The position numbers were made by a program, and so were the translations under genes. Positions 54,606-62,342 of a stretch of 64,000 nucleotides of DNA are shown here, in pieces. The first letter of the stretch is position 1. Each line of letters opens with the position of its first letter. The notes beneath the pieces are model-generated. The model worked only from the letters and a program-made list of their open reading frames with translations, did not search any database and was not told the origin of the DNA. The stretch comes from Micrococcales bacterium KH10. GTDB taxonomy: Bacteria > Actinomycetota > Actinomycetes > Actinomycetales > Cellulomonadaceae. Where the stretch lies: the NCBI GenBank assembly GCA_900188465.1, contig FZPE01000002.1:377489-441488 (forward strand), read 5' to 3'.

Positions 54606-54634
54606 ATCTTACCCGATGGTGTTCCACGTGTCCT
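54606..54634 (-). promoter_or_regulatory. Promoter of the leader-exporter transcript
   Basis: On the minus strand AGGACA (54634-54629), a 17-nt spacer and TAAGAT (54611-54606). The -10 matches TATAAT at 4 of 6 and the -35 matches TTGACA at 4 of 6, at the optimal distance. Confidence 0.6.
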
Positions 54635-54670
54635 TGTGTGATGACCTGCTCTGGACCCTCCACACGTCTG

Positions 54671-54750
54671 GCACTAAGAGTGCGAGCCGCGCGCTGCGCG
54701 CGCACCTGACCCCCGAGATCGCCCCTCTCGTGACGGTCTCGGGGAGGGGC
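54671..54750. other. Candidate origin of transfer (oriT)
   Basis: Directly upstream of the relaxase are stacked inverted repeats. They are GCACT-AAG-AGTGC (54671-54683), a GCGCGC-rich palindrome near 54690-54702, CCCCGAGA/TCTCGGGG (54711-54718 and 54737-54744), and interleaved GCCCCTC/GAGGGGC (54721-54727 and 54744-54750). Relaxase genes often sit beside their oriT. The nic site itself is not identifiable by eye. Confidence 0.5.
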
Positions 54751-54754
54751 CGTC

Positions 54755-57700
54755 GTGGTGATGACTATCCGGGTCATGTCGTCCGGCAAGGGGTACGAGT
54801 ACCTGCTGAAATCGGTCGTCGTCGGTGACGGCGACCGGGAGATGAGCAGCCCGCTGACCCGGTACTACACCGAGTCCGGCTGCCCGCCCGGAACCTGGGT
54901 CGGCACCGGCCTGATGAGCCTCGACGACGGGCGCACCCCGGCGTTGGCCGAGGGCGACGCGGTGACCGAGGAACACCTGGCCCGGTTGCTGGGCGAGGGC
55001 ATCCATCCGGTGACCGGCGGCAAGCTCGGCAAGAGGTTCCCCTCGTTGCAACCCCCACGGGAGCGGATTGCGGCGCGCATTGCACGCCTCGACTCCGACT
55101 TGCGTGGCGAGGCACGGGCAGAGGCGGTGCAGCGTATCCGTGAGGAAGAAGTTGCGAAGAACCCGCGCACCGCTGTTGCAGGGTTCGACTTGACGTTCTC
55201 GCCGCCGAAGTCGGTCAGCGCGATCTGGGGTGTGGCCGATGCGGGTACGCAAGCCCTGATTGCGCGGGCGCATCACGCGGCGATGCGAGACACGATCGCG
55301 TTGCTGGAGGATCGCGTTGCGGTGACTCGGGTCGGCCGAGGCGGTGTCGCGCAGATGCCGATCGTGGGCGTGATCGCCGCGGCGTTCGACCACTACGACT
55401 CCCGAGCCGCCGACCCGCAACTGCATACGCATGTCGTGGTGTCGAACAAGGTGCAGGGCGTAGATGGGCGCTGGCGCACGCTCGACTCACGCGGCCTGCA
55501 CAAGGCCGCTGTCGCTCTCTCGGAGTCATACAACGCCTTTGTCACCGATCACACCGCGCGGCTGCTCGGCGTGACGTGGGTGCCCGTCGACCGGGGCAAG
55601 GACCGCAACACCGGGTGGGAGATCGGGGGCGTACCGGCGGCGCTGATCGCGGAGTTCTCCCGACGCACGACCGGAGGCAGCGATGGCGGGGAGGGCATCG
55701 AGCAGGTCAAGAACCGGCTGATCGAGCAGTACGTCGCCGAACACGGCAGGCAACCCTCAGCGGCGACGATTGCGAAGCTGCGGCAGCAGGCGACCTTGGA
55801 GACGCGACCGGAGAAGGAACTGCACTCGCTGGCTGAGCTGACAGCTGACTGGCGGGCGCGTGCTGAGGTCGTGCTCGGTGAGGATGCACCCACGTGGGCG
55901 CAGCATCTGCTTGACCGGGGTGCGGACGAGGCGCGGCTGCGTGCGGACGATCTCGGGCTGGAGCAAGTCGAGGATCTCGCGTCCGTGGTGTTGATGGAGG
56001 TCGCGAACCGGCGCGCAACATGGGGGCGATGGAACCTGCACGCTGAGACGATGCGGCAGATCATGGGCGTTCGGTTCGCAACCACCGATGACCGTCTCCG
56101 GGTGCTCGATCAGATCGTCGCGCACGTCGAAGCCGAATCGCTCAGGCTCACCCCGGAGTACGACCGCGCCGTGCCCGCTCACTACATCGAGGGTGAGGGC
56201 AATAGGTTCCAGCCGGTCGATCAGATCGCATACTCCAGCCAAGACATCCTCGACGCCGAGCAGCGGCTACTCGCGCACAGCCAGCACACCGGCGGGCCAG
56301 CACTGACGGCGCGGCTCGTCGCGCGGCACACCTCACACAAGATCAGGGGCGTCCGGCTCGACCCTGACCAGGCCGTCGCTATGACCCGCATCGCCCGTTC
56401 CGGGCTGAGCCTCGATCTGCTGGTCGGCCCCGCTGGTTCCGGCAAGACCACCGCTCTACGCGCCCTGCACCGGGCATGGACAGCCGCGCACGGACGCGAC
56501 TCGGTGATCGGCCTCGCGCCGTCAGCGGCTGCCGCCGAAGTGCTCGGCGACTCGCTCGGCGTGCGGGCAGAGAACACCGCGAAGTTCCTCTACGAACACC
56601 ATCACGGGCGCTGGAACCTCGAAGCCGGGCAGCTCGTGCTCGTGGACGAATCCTCCCTGGCCGGAACACTCGCGCTCGATCGCATCACCGAGCACGCCGC
56701 CGAGGTCGGAGCCAAGGTCGTCCTCATCGGCGATTGGGCGCAACTCTCGGCAGTCGAGACGGGCGGGGCGTTCGGGATGCTCGTCCGCCATCGGCAAGGC
56801 GTGCCCGAACTCACCGATGTGCGCCGTTTCACCAACGAGTGGGAGAAGACCGCGAGCCTCGGCCTGCGACACGGACGTGCTGACGCGCTCGACGAGTACC
56901 AGGAGCGCGGCAGGCTGCTCGACGGTGACGCCGAGACGATGCTCGATGCGATCTACGAGGCATGGCGCACCGACCGCGACGAGGGCCTGCGCACGCTGAT
57001 GATCGCGGGCACCAGCGAGATGGTCGCCCAGCTCAACGAACGCGCCCGCGCCGACCTCATCGAGACCGGGCAGGTTGAGGCAGACGGTCTGCGTCTGCAC
57101 GACGGCACCACCGCAGGCGTCGGCGATCTCGTCGTCACCCGGCTCAACGACCGCCGCCTCTCCACCGGCAGGGGGTGGGTCAAGAACGGCGACCGCTGGC
57201 ACGTCACCCACCGCTACGACGACGGCTCGCTCGCCGTGCGGCGGCTGGGGCGCGGCGACCAGCCCCACGGCAAAACTCTCGTGCTGCCCGCGAAGTACGT
57301 GCGCGAGGAACTCGAACTCGGCTACGCCTCCACGGTTCACCGCGCCCAAGGCGCCAGCGTCGACACCGCGCACGCGCTGGTTGACCCCGAGGCCTCGTCT
57401 CGGGAGTTGTTCTACGTGGCGATGACACGCGGCAAGCACCGCAACCACGCCTACGTGATCGTGCCCGACCCGCACGCGGTCGAACCGCACCTTGACCAAC
57501 CCGAGCCGATGACCCTGACAGACCGGCTCGCCAAGGTACTCGCACGAAGCGATGCCAACCTCTCCGCGATCGAAACGCTGACGCTCGAGGTCGACCGTCA
57601 CGCTTCACTGTCCACGCTGCTCGCCGAGTACGACGTGCTCTCCCGCGAAGCACAGATCGACCGCTGGGCGACGCTGCTCGATGTCGCACCGTTCCCCGAG

Positions 57701-58324
57701 AACGTGGCCGACGACGTGTTCACCAGCCCCTACTACGAGCACTTGGAGAGCGCGCTCGCACGTCACGAGGCAGCCGGTCACCTTGCATCCGTCGCGCTCA
57801 CCGCACTTGCACCGAGGCTCACGCCCGGCGAAGACCAGGCCGACCCCGCCGCGCAGCTGGCCGACATGCTCAACCAAGCCACTCAAAAGCTCCGGCCCGG
57901 CAAACGAACCAGGGCACGAGTGGCCGGACTTATCCCCACGCCAGCCGAGCCGATCGCAGATGACATGCAGACCGCGCTCATTGAGCGGCACGCGCTCATC
58001 GAGGCCGCCGCACGCCAACTCATGCACGACGCCCAAGAAGCGGGAGCCGCATGGGTGGCGCGGCTTGGCCATCCGGGTTCACGACCCGAGGCGCGAGTGC
58101 GGTGGGAGGCGCACGCCGCCACGGTTGCGCTGTACCGCTACCGCTACGAGATCAACGGCACATCCCCGCTTGGTGAAGCCAAGGCCGTCACGACCGCCGA
58201 TCAAGCAGCCGAACGTCGAGCAGCGCAGACCGCGCTTGCTCGCGCTCGACACATCGCCAGGCCCACTTATGACGAGGGTCGGCGAACGCGAGTGATCAGC
58301 ATCCGAGGGCGGGAACTAGCGTGA
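54755..58324 (+). CDS. MobF-family relaxase-helicase (TrwC/TraI-like)
   Basis: A 1189-residue protein that nicks oriT and unwinds the strand for transfer. The N-terminal relaxase domain has candidate catalytic tyrosines Y37-Y38 and a histidine cluster with H213, H224 and H226 in DPQLHTHVVVSNK. The C-terminal half is an RecD-like SF1B helicase with Walker A GPAGSGKTTALRAL near 558, Walker B LVLVDESSLAG, GDWAQLSAVETGGAFG and motif VI-like STVHRAQGASVDTAHALV. GTG 54755 follows GGGGAGGGG; ATG 54761 is an alternative. It is transcribed opposite to the rest of the transfer genes. Confidence 0.93.
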   Translation: MVMTIRVMSSGKGYEYLLKSVVVGDGDREMSSPLTRYYTESGCPPGTWVGTGLMSLDDGRTPALAEGDAVTEEHLARLLGEGIHPVTGGKLGKRFPSLQPPRERIAARIARLDSDLRGEARAEAVQRIREEEVAKNPRTAVAGFDLTFSPPKSVSAIWGVADAGTQALIARAHHAAMRDTIALLEDRVAVTRVGRGGVAQMPIVGVIAAAFDHYDSRAADPQLHTHVVVSNKVQGVDGRWRTLDSRGLHKAAVALSESYNAFVTDHTARLLGVTWVPVDRGKDRNTGWEIGGVPAALIAEFSRRTTGGSDGGEGIEQVKNRLIEQYVAEHGRQPSAATIAKLRQQATLETRPEKELHSLAELTADWRARAEVVLGEDAPTWAQHLLDRGADEARLRADDLGLEQVEDLASVVLMEVANRRATWGRWNLHAETMRQIMGVRFATTDDRLRVLDQIVAHVEAESLRLTPEYDRAVPAHYIEGEGNRFQPVDQIAYSSQDILDAEQRLLAHSQHTGGPALTARLVARHTSHKIRGVRLDPDQAVAMTRIARSGLSLDLLVGPAGSGKTTALRALHRAWTAAHGRDSVIGLAPSAAAAEVLGDSLGVRAENTAKFLYEHHHGRWNLEAGQLVLVDESSLAGTLALDRITEHAAEVGAKVVLIGDWAQLSAVETGGAFGMLVRHRQGVPELTDVRRFTNEWEKTASLGLRHGRADALDEYQERGRLLDGDAETMLDAIYEAWRTDRDEGLRTLMIAGTSEMVAQLNERARADLIETGQVEADGLRLHDGTTAGVGDLVVTRLNDRRLSTGRGWVKNGDRWHVTHRYDDGSLAVRRLGRGDQPHGKTLVLPAKYVREELELGYASTVHRAQGASVDTAHALVDPEASSRELFYVAMTRGKHRNHAYVIVPDPHAVEPHLDQPEPMTLTDRLAKVLARSDANLSAIETLTLEVDRHASLSTLLAEYDVLSREAQIDRWATLLDVAPFPENVADDVFTSPYYEHLESALARHEAAGHLASVALTALAPRLTPGEDQADPAAQLADMLNQATQKLRPGKRTRARVAGLIPTPAEPIADDMQTALIERHALIEAAARQLMHDAQEAGAAWVARLGHPGSRPEARVRWEAHAATVALYRYRYEINGTSPLGEAKAVTTADQAAERRAAQTALARARHIARPTYDEGRRTRVISIRGRELA

Positions 58325-58370
58325 GTATGGAACAACAGCGTTTACCCACCAATGTGGAAGGAGTGCCTGC

Positions 58371-60176
58371 TCAGCGCATGTTGTGGTGCTTGAAGTTCTC
58401 CAGCACGCGACGATGGTCGATCAATCCTTGGTCGTAGCTGTCTTCACCACCGAGCAGACGCACCCACGGCCAGTCAGGGACGCGTTGCCCAGCGTCGCGA
58501 AACGCGATCTCTGCGAGCGGCACGTTCCGGTCGTCCCAGGACCAGCCTTGTTCGCCCACGTACTCGCCGGGCATCGCGCGGTAGGCCCCTGGATAGCTAG
58601 CGTTCGTGCGTTCATGGAGCAAGCTCATCCGGTACTCGTAGCCGTGGAAGGTGTCCTCATAGTCAGAGTGCTCGGGGATCAGTTCGCCGAAGATCGCGCG
58701 GACGTCGGCTTTGAGCAGGTGGCTTAACGGATAGGTCCAGCCATTGGCGCTGTTCCACCTGGGCAGAGCGTTCACCGAGTCCTTGTCGAGGACTCGGTAG
58801 GGGTGGATGACCTGGCAAGCAGGCAAACGAATCTTCATTCCCATATCGGCGGTGCCCATGACCTCGGTCGCGAGTTTGATCAGCAGGGCGTCTCGTCCTC
58901 GTCGTGTCGCAGCGACGCCGATGGCAGTGTGAGCAAGGAGAGCCGGGTATAGCCGTGCTTGTTCGAGCAGTTGCTGGATGGGGACACCGGGGAGTCGCGT
59001 TGTGCTGGAGTCGAGCAGGCGTTCCAGGACGTCCATCCAGAGTCGGTCATGGGCTCCGTCCGGGTCGTGCCACGCGCCGGTCACAAGTAGCGCGCACAAT
59101 TGTCGAGACTGTTCCCGATGTGCTTCCAGCACGTCTTGGAGAGTTGCTGCGTCGAGTCCGTCGATGGAAAGCGGCTGGTTCTTCACGCCCTCGATGACCT
59201 TGTCGGTTGCACCCATCACCAGGTCGTGCAGGTCGATGCGGTGTACAGGGTCGGGCAAGTAACGCTTCAAACGTGCCACCGCCATCGCGGTCGTGAGCGG
59301 CGGCTCGGCGAGACGGTCGAGCACCTCCAGCGCGGAGGAAAGATCGCTGAACATCTCGTCAGCTCCCGCGGTCGGGATCACACGGCCCGAGCGAGTTGCA
59401 AGGAGCTTCTGAGCGTTGACGCCCTTCCCGCTTCGCGCATCCCAATACAACGGATAACGACGGTTGGGCGCGGACTCGATGAGCCGAACCAGTGCGGTGT
59501 CCCACTCGGCTGACCATCCCGAGACAATGAGGCCATACTCATCGAAGACACGAGCGAGCAGCGTTACCCATTCGTCCGGGTACTGGTCGAGCTCGGCCGG
59601 AGTGTTCCGGGAACCGAGATCGAGATAATCTCCGTGGATCTTGATCACTGTGGCCGGCGCGTGGGCGAGCGGCTTCATGCCGTTGACTGCCTCCGGTCGC
59701 GCGATCACCTGCGGGGCGATCCCAACCGCATCAAGCGCCTGCTCCATGAGCCGGTCGAAGTTCGTTGTCACGATGACCTTTACCGATCCGCGTTTGACCA
59801 GCTCGGCTATCGCGAGGTGCCCCCTGCTCGGCGTCTTGACCCCTTGTTCTCGTTCTTCATCGGACGGCTCGAAAAAGTCCGCCAACAGTCCCTGCCTGGT
59901 CGCCGGGGTGGGTGCGAGCGCTTCAAGAAGCGACGAGTAACCGAGGGGTCCTCCGTGGTGGTCGTGCCACCACTTCTCGGGGTCACTGGCGGCATCCTCA
60001 ATCGATGCCGGGTCCTCGACGGCTGCGACCCGACGCACCAGCTCGGTCACGACACCCCATCCAGTAGGCACACCAGCGCCGGTGGACACGCCGGAGCCCA
60101 GGAGCAAGGCGTATACGCCGGGCTGTGCCTGCATCGACGTTGCGAGCATCGCCAGCGGTGATAGGGGGTTGCTCAT
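58371..60176 (-). CDS. SIR2-domain protein of a putative defence system
   Basis: A 601-residue protein with an N-terminal SIR2-like domain. It has the nucleotide-binding LLGSGVSTGAGVPTGWGV (25-42), VTTNFDRLM (136-144) and KIHGD with the likely catalytic His181. SIR2 domains in anti-phage systems (Thoeris, SIR2-HerA, DSR) usually cleave NAD+. The 350-residue C-terminal region has no motif I recognise; it is probably a sensor or oligomerisation part. The ATG overlaps the stop of the AlbA_2 gene (ATGA), so the two proteins are made together. It ends 46 nt from the convergent relaxase gene. Confidence 0.85.
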   Translation of the reverse strand: MSNPLSPLAMLATSMQAQPGVYALLLGSGVSTGAGVPTGWGVVTELVRRVAAVEDPASIEDAASDPEKWWHDHHGGPLGYSSLLEALAPTPATRQGLLADFFEPSDEEREQGVKTPSRGHLAIAELVKRGSVKVIVTTNFDRLMEQALDAVGIAPQVIARPEAVNGMKPLAHAPATVIKIHGDYLDLGSRNTPAELDQYPDEWVTLLARVFDEYGLIVSGWSAEWDTALVRLIESAPNRRYPLYWDARSGKGVNAQKLLATRSGRVIPTAGADEMFSDLSSALEVLDRLAEPPLTTAMAVARLKRYLPDPVHRIDLHDLVMGATDKVIEGVKNQPLSIDGLDAATLQDVLEAHREQSRQLCALLVTGAWHDPDGAHDRLWMDVLERLLDSSTTRLPGVPIQQLLEQARLYPALLAHTAIGVAATRRGRDALLIKLATEVMGTADMGMKIRLPACQVIHPYRVLDKDSVNALPRWNSANGWTYPLSHLLKADVRAIFGELIPEHSDYEDTFHGYEYRMSLLHERTNASYPGAYRAMPGEYVGEQGWSWDDRNVPLAEIAFRDAGQRVPDWPWVRLLGGEDSYDQGLIDHRRVLENFKHHNMR

Positions 60177-61672
60177 GTGCCTTCTCCAAGATGGTTGCTG
60201 ACGAATCGCTGCGCCACCTGGGGTAGTGACCACCAGTGCCCGCCGAAGCCGAACGATTCGCGCTTCGCACTGGTGAATACTTGCGTCATCGCTTCGGCGA
60301 TCTTGGGCTCGTCGGAGGTGGGGAACATTGCTGCGCGCGCGTCCGGGTCGGTGGCGACGACCTCGAATGCTGGATTAGAGCGGTCCTGGTTCATCGCCGA
60401 TGCGGCCGGGTAGCCGCTTCCGTGATGCTGGCCTTCGGCGGCCACGATCAGGCAGTAGAGGATGTCGAACTGGCAGAGCGAGTTGAAGAGCGCATCGTCG
60501 TGGGCGAGGTCGCCGGGGTCGGGCGCCGTGCTGTCGGGAACATCAGGACGCATGGCCGGTTGCTCGCTCATCAGGACGCGCGCGGCAGAGATCATCATGC
60601 CGCCCTTGTCCTTTGGAAAGAGGTCCGCACGGCTTGCGTCGACTTGCCCGTGTCTGATCCAGGACGAGTAGATGTAGATGTCACCGCTAGGCGGGTAGGG
60701 GCGAAGTGCGAGGTCGTGAACGACGGCCCACTGTCGAAGGCGGACGGCGAGGCTGCCAAGGATGTACACGCGCGTGATGATGTCGAGTCCCGCGGCGGCG
60801 TCGCCGTGACCGAGCTTGGCATAGGCGTCGAAGAGGCTATCGATGGCTTTCTCGGCAACGGCGTCGCGCTCGAAATACATCGCGTGAGCGGTGAGGATAG
60901 TTATCTTGTCCAGAGCCGTCCGGCGCTCATCGGGGTTGCTTACCAGCGCGGCGGCCTGTCCGAGGAACTGGCGCAGGCGGATGTCGCTGCCGGATTCCAA
61001 GTGTGACACCACCGCCTCGCCGAAAGCGTCGTCCGCCATCTCAATGGACAGCGGGACGAGAACGGGCCCAGCTCCGCCGGCCCGCATGGCGGTAGCTAGG
61101 TCGGCGATCAGCGAGTCGATGTGTGCGCGGGCTTCCTCGCGGAGTCGTTGGTCGCGGAGGCTCAGCAGGTCGTTCCAGTGCGCGAGGCGAAGCGGAGTGT
61201 TCTTGGCCCCTTCGCGAACGAGGACATCTCCCTCACGGAACACCACGACCTGCTTGCCGTTCTGCCCTTGGAATTGGCCCAGCTTGCTCATTGGCACCGG
61301 AAGCCCATCGCGGTGGTGTGGAAGGTAGATCAGGACGACCTCATATCCATCCACCTCGTGCACCTGCGAGATCACATGGACCTCGCCTTCGATGTACTTC
61401 CTGATCATGTCGCCCAACCGGGCACCGTCGAAGCGAGCTCGATCGGCGATAGTGCCGATAGGAAGCGCCAGTGCGCCGTCGTCTTCAACACCGACCAGGA
61501 TGTAGCCGCCAGGCGGTCTGTTGCTCATCGAGACCGCGTCCTTGACGAAGTTCAACTCGTCCCGCTTGGTCGTCAAGTCCAGTTCTGCCTTGAAGTCCAA
61601 GTGCGTCTGCTCAGGCACCTGGAGTAACTCGACTAGCTTCTCCCGATCGGTCCGTCCGTCGACGACGATCAA
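60173..61672 (-). CDS. Schlafen/AlbA_2-domain protein coupled to SIR2
   Basis: A 499-residue protein whose N-terminal 150 residues form an AlbA_2 (Schlafen) domain. It has EQTHLDFKAELDLT with the E/D-x-K signature, FVKDAVSMSNRPPGGYILVG with the conserved glycine turn, and later FREGDVLVREGAKN. Such domains bind nucleic acids and in some proteins cleave RNA. The remaining 330 residues are mostly helical and unassigned. The start is a TTG at 61672 behind GGAG. It is followed by the SIR2 gene with an ATGA overlap. Confidence 0.82.
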   Translation of the reverse strand: MIVVDGRTDREKLVELLQVPEQTHLDFKAELDLTTKRDELNFVKDAVSMSNRPPGGYILVGVEDDGALALPIGTIADRARFDGARLGDMIRKYIEGEVHVISQVHEVDGYEVVLIYLPHHRDGLPVPMSKLGQFQGQNGKQVVVFREGDVLVREGAKNTPLRLAHWNDLLSLRDQRLREEARAHIDSLIADLATAMRAGGAGPVLVPLSIEMADDAFGEAVVSHLESGSDIRLRQFLGQAAALVSNPDERRTALDKITILTAHAMYFERDAVAEKAIDSLFDAYAKLGHGDAAAGLDIITRVYILGSLAVRLRQWAVVHDLALRPYPPSGDIYIYSSWIRHGQVDASRADLFPKDKGGMMISAARVLMSEQPAMRPDVPDSTAPDPGDLAHDDALFNSLCQFDILYCLIVAAEGQHHGSGYPAASAMNQDRSNPAFEVVATDPDARAAMFPTSDEPKIAEAMTQVFTSAKRESFGFGGHWWSLPQVAQRFVSNHLGEGT

Positions 61673-62165
61673 GCTCCATCACCGCCGTCGTCGACACGAC
61701 TGTCGGGAGAGGGCTGAAACCCGCGCCGCTGTGAACGACCGGGGGACGCCATGGCCTCCGACGCGCCTGCTTCCGGGCGCACCCGGAAGGGTGGTAATTG
61801 CCGCATGACTCTCCCTTCGTCAGCTTCGTTCGTCCAAGCACCTCCCGTGCGAACGCTCAGCGATCATGATCCAACTCTACGAGGCAGGTGGCACCGAACC
61901 CTGTTGCCGCGACGCTCTATCGGTGGCGCGCCCCACCGGGACGTGCACCAGTCCCCGCACTCGGGCGGCGGGGCTCCTGGCACACACATGTGGGCGATGC
62001 GAGTCCGCGGCAGTGGAGCGCGTGTGCTGGTGGCAGAGCTCCTCCGCACCGACAGGGGAACGCGCATTGGCCCACATCCAGCGGGATCGCGACGGTAGAA
62101 TCGTGGTGGCATCAGCAGGTAGGCGGCTCAGGTTTCCGCCGCGATCGCAGGCAAAGGGGCGCGGA
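61673..62165. promoter_or_regulatory. Divergent control region of the defence-like locus
   Basis: This 493-nt stretch separates the AlbA_2-SIR2 pair from the small-protein/ATPase pair. No frame in it looks protein-coding. It must carry promoters for both arms, and it contains the perfect hairpin listed next. I could not pick out convincing -10/-35 boxes. Confidence 0.5.
61770..61789. repeat. Perfect 8-bp hairpin between the divergent defence arms
   Basis: CTTCCGGG (61770-61777) and CCCGGAAG (61782-61789) are exact inverted copies with a 4-nt loop, about 100 nt upstream of the AlbA_2 start. It could be an operator or an RNA structure in the leftward leader. Confidence 0.7.
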
Positions 62166-62342
62166 ATGGCGGGCATCGAATCGGAGGTCTTGGACACCTT
62201 CCTGGCTGCCCTGACCGATGTGGATGACGTACCGCCGCAGGTCACCGAGAACCTTGCAAGACTGTTGGCGGCGGACAAGCTACCCAAGCCGGACCAGCTT
62301 GTAGCGCTCTACACCGAAGCGAGCGGTGAGTCAGCGCTGTGA
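62166..62342 (+). CDS. 58-residue acidic protein coupled to the ATPase
   Basis: The ATG at 62166 follows AAAGGGG at a suitable distance. The protein (MAGIESEVLDTFLAALTDVD, then a helical middle with TENLARLLAADKLPKPDQLV) is acidic and predicted helical, with a short length typical of accessory subunits. Its stop overlaps the ATPase start (GTGA), so it is translationally coupled. I do not recognise the family. Confidence 0.75.
   Translation: MAGIESEVLDTFLAALTDVDDVPPQVTENLARLLAADKLPKPDQLVALYTEASGESAL

Noticed and set aside
61751-62098. Small frames (both strands) in the divergent region before the ATPase pair
   Set aside because: They are Arg/Pro-rich, lack ribosome binding sites and overlap one another. 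None looks like a real protein.
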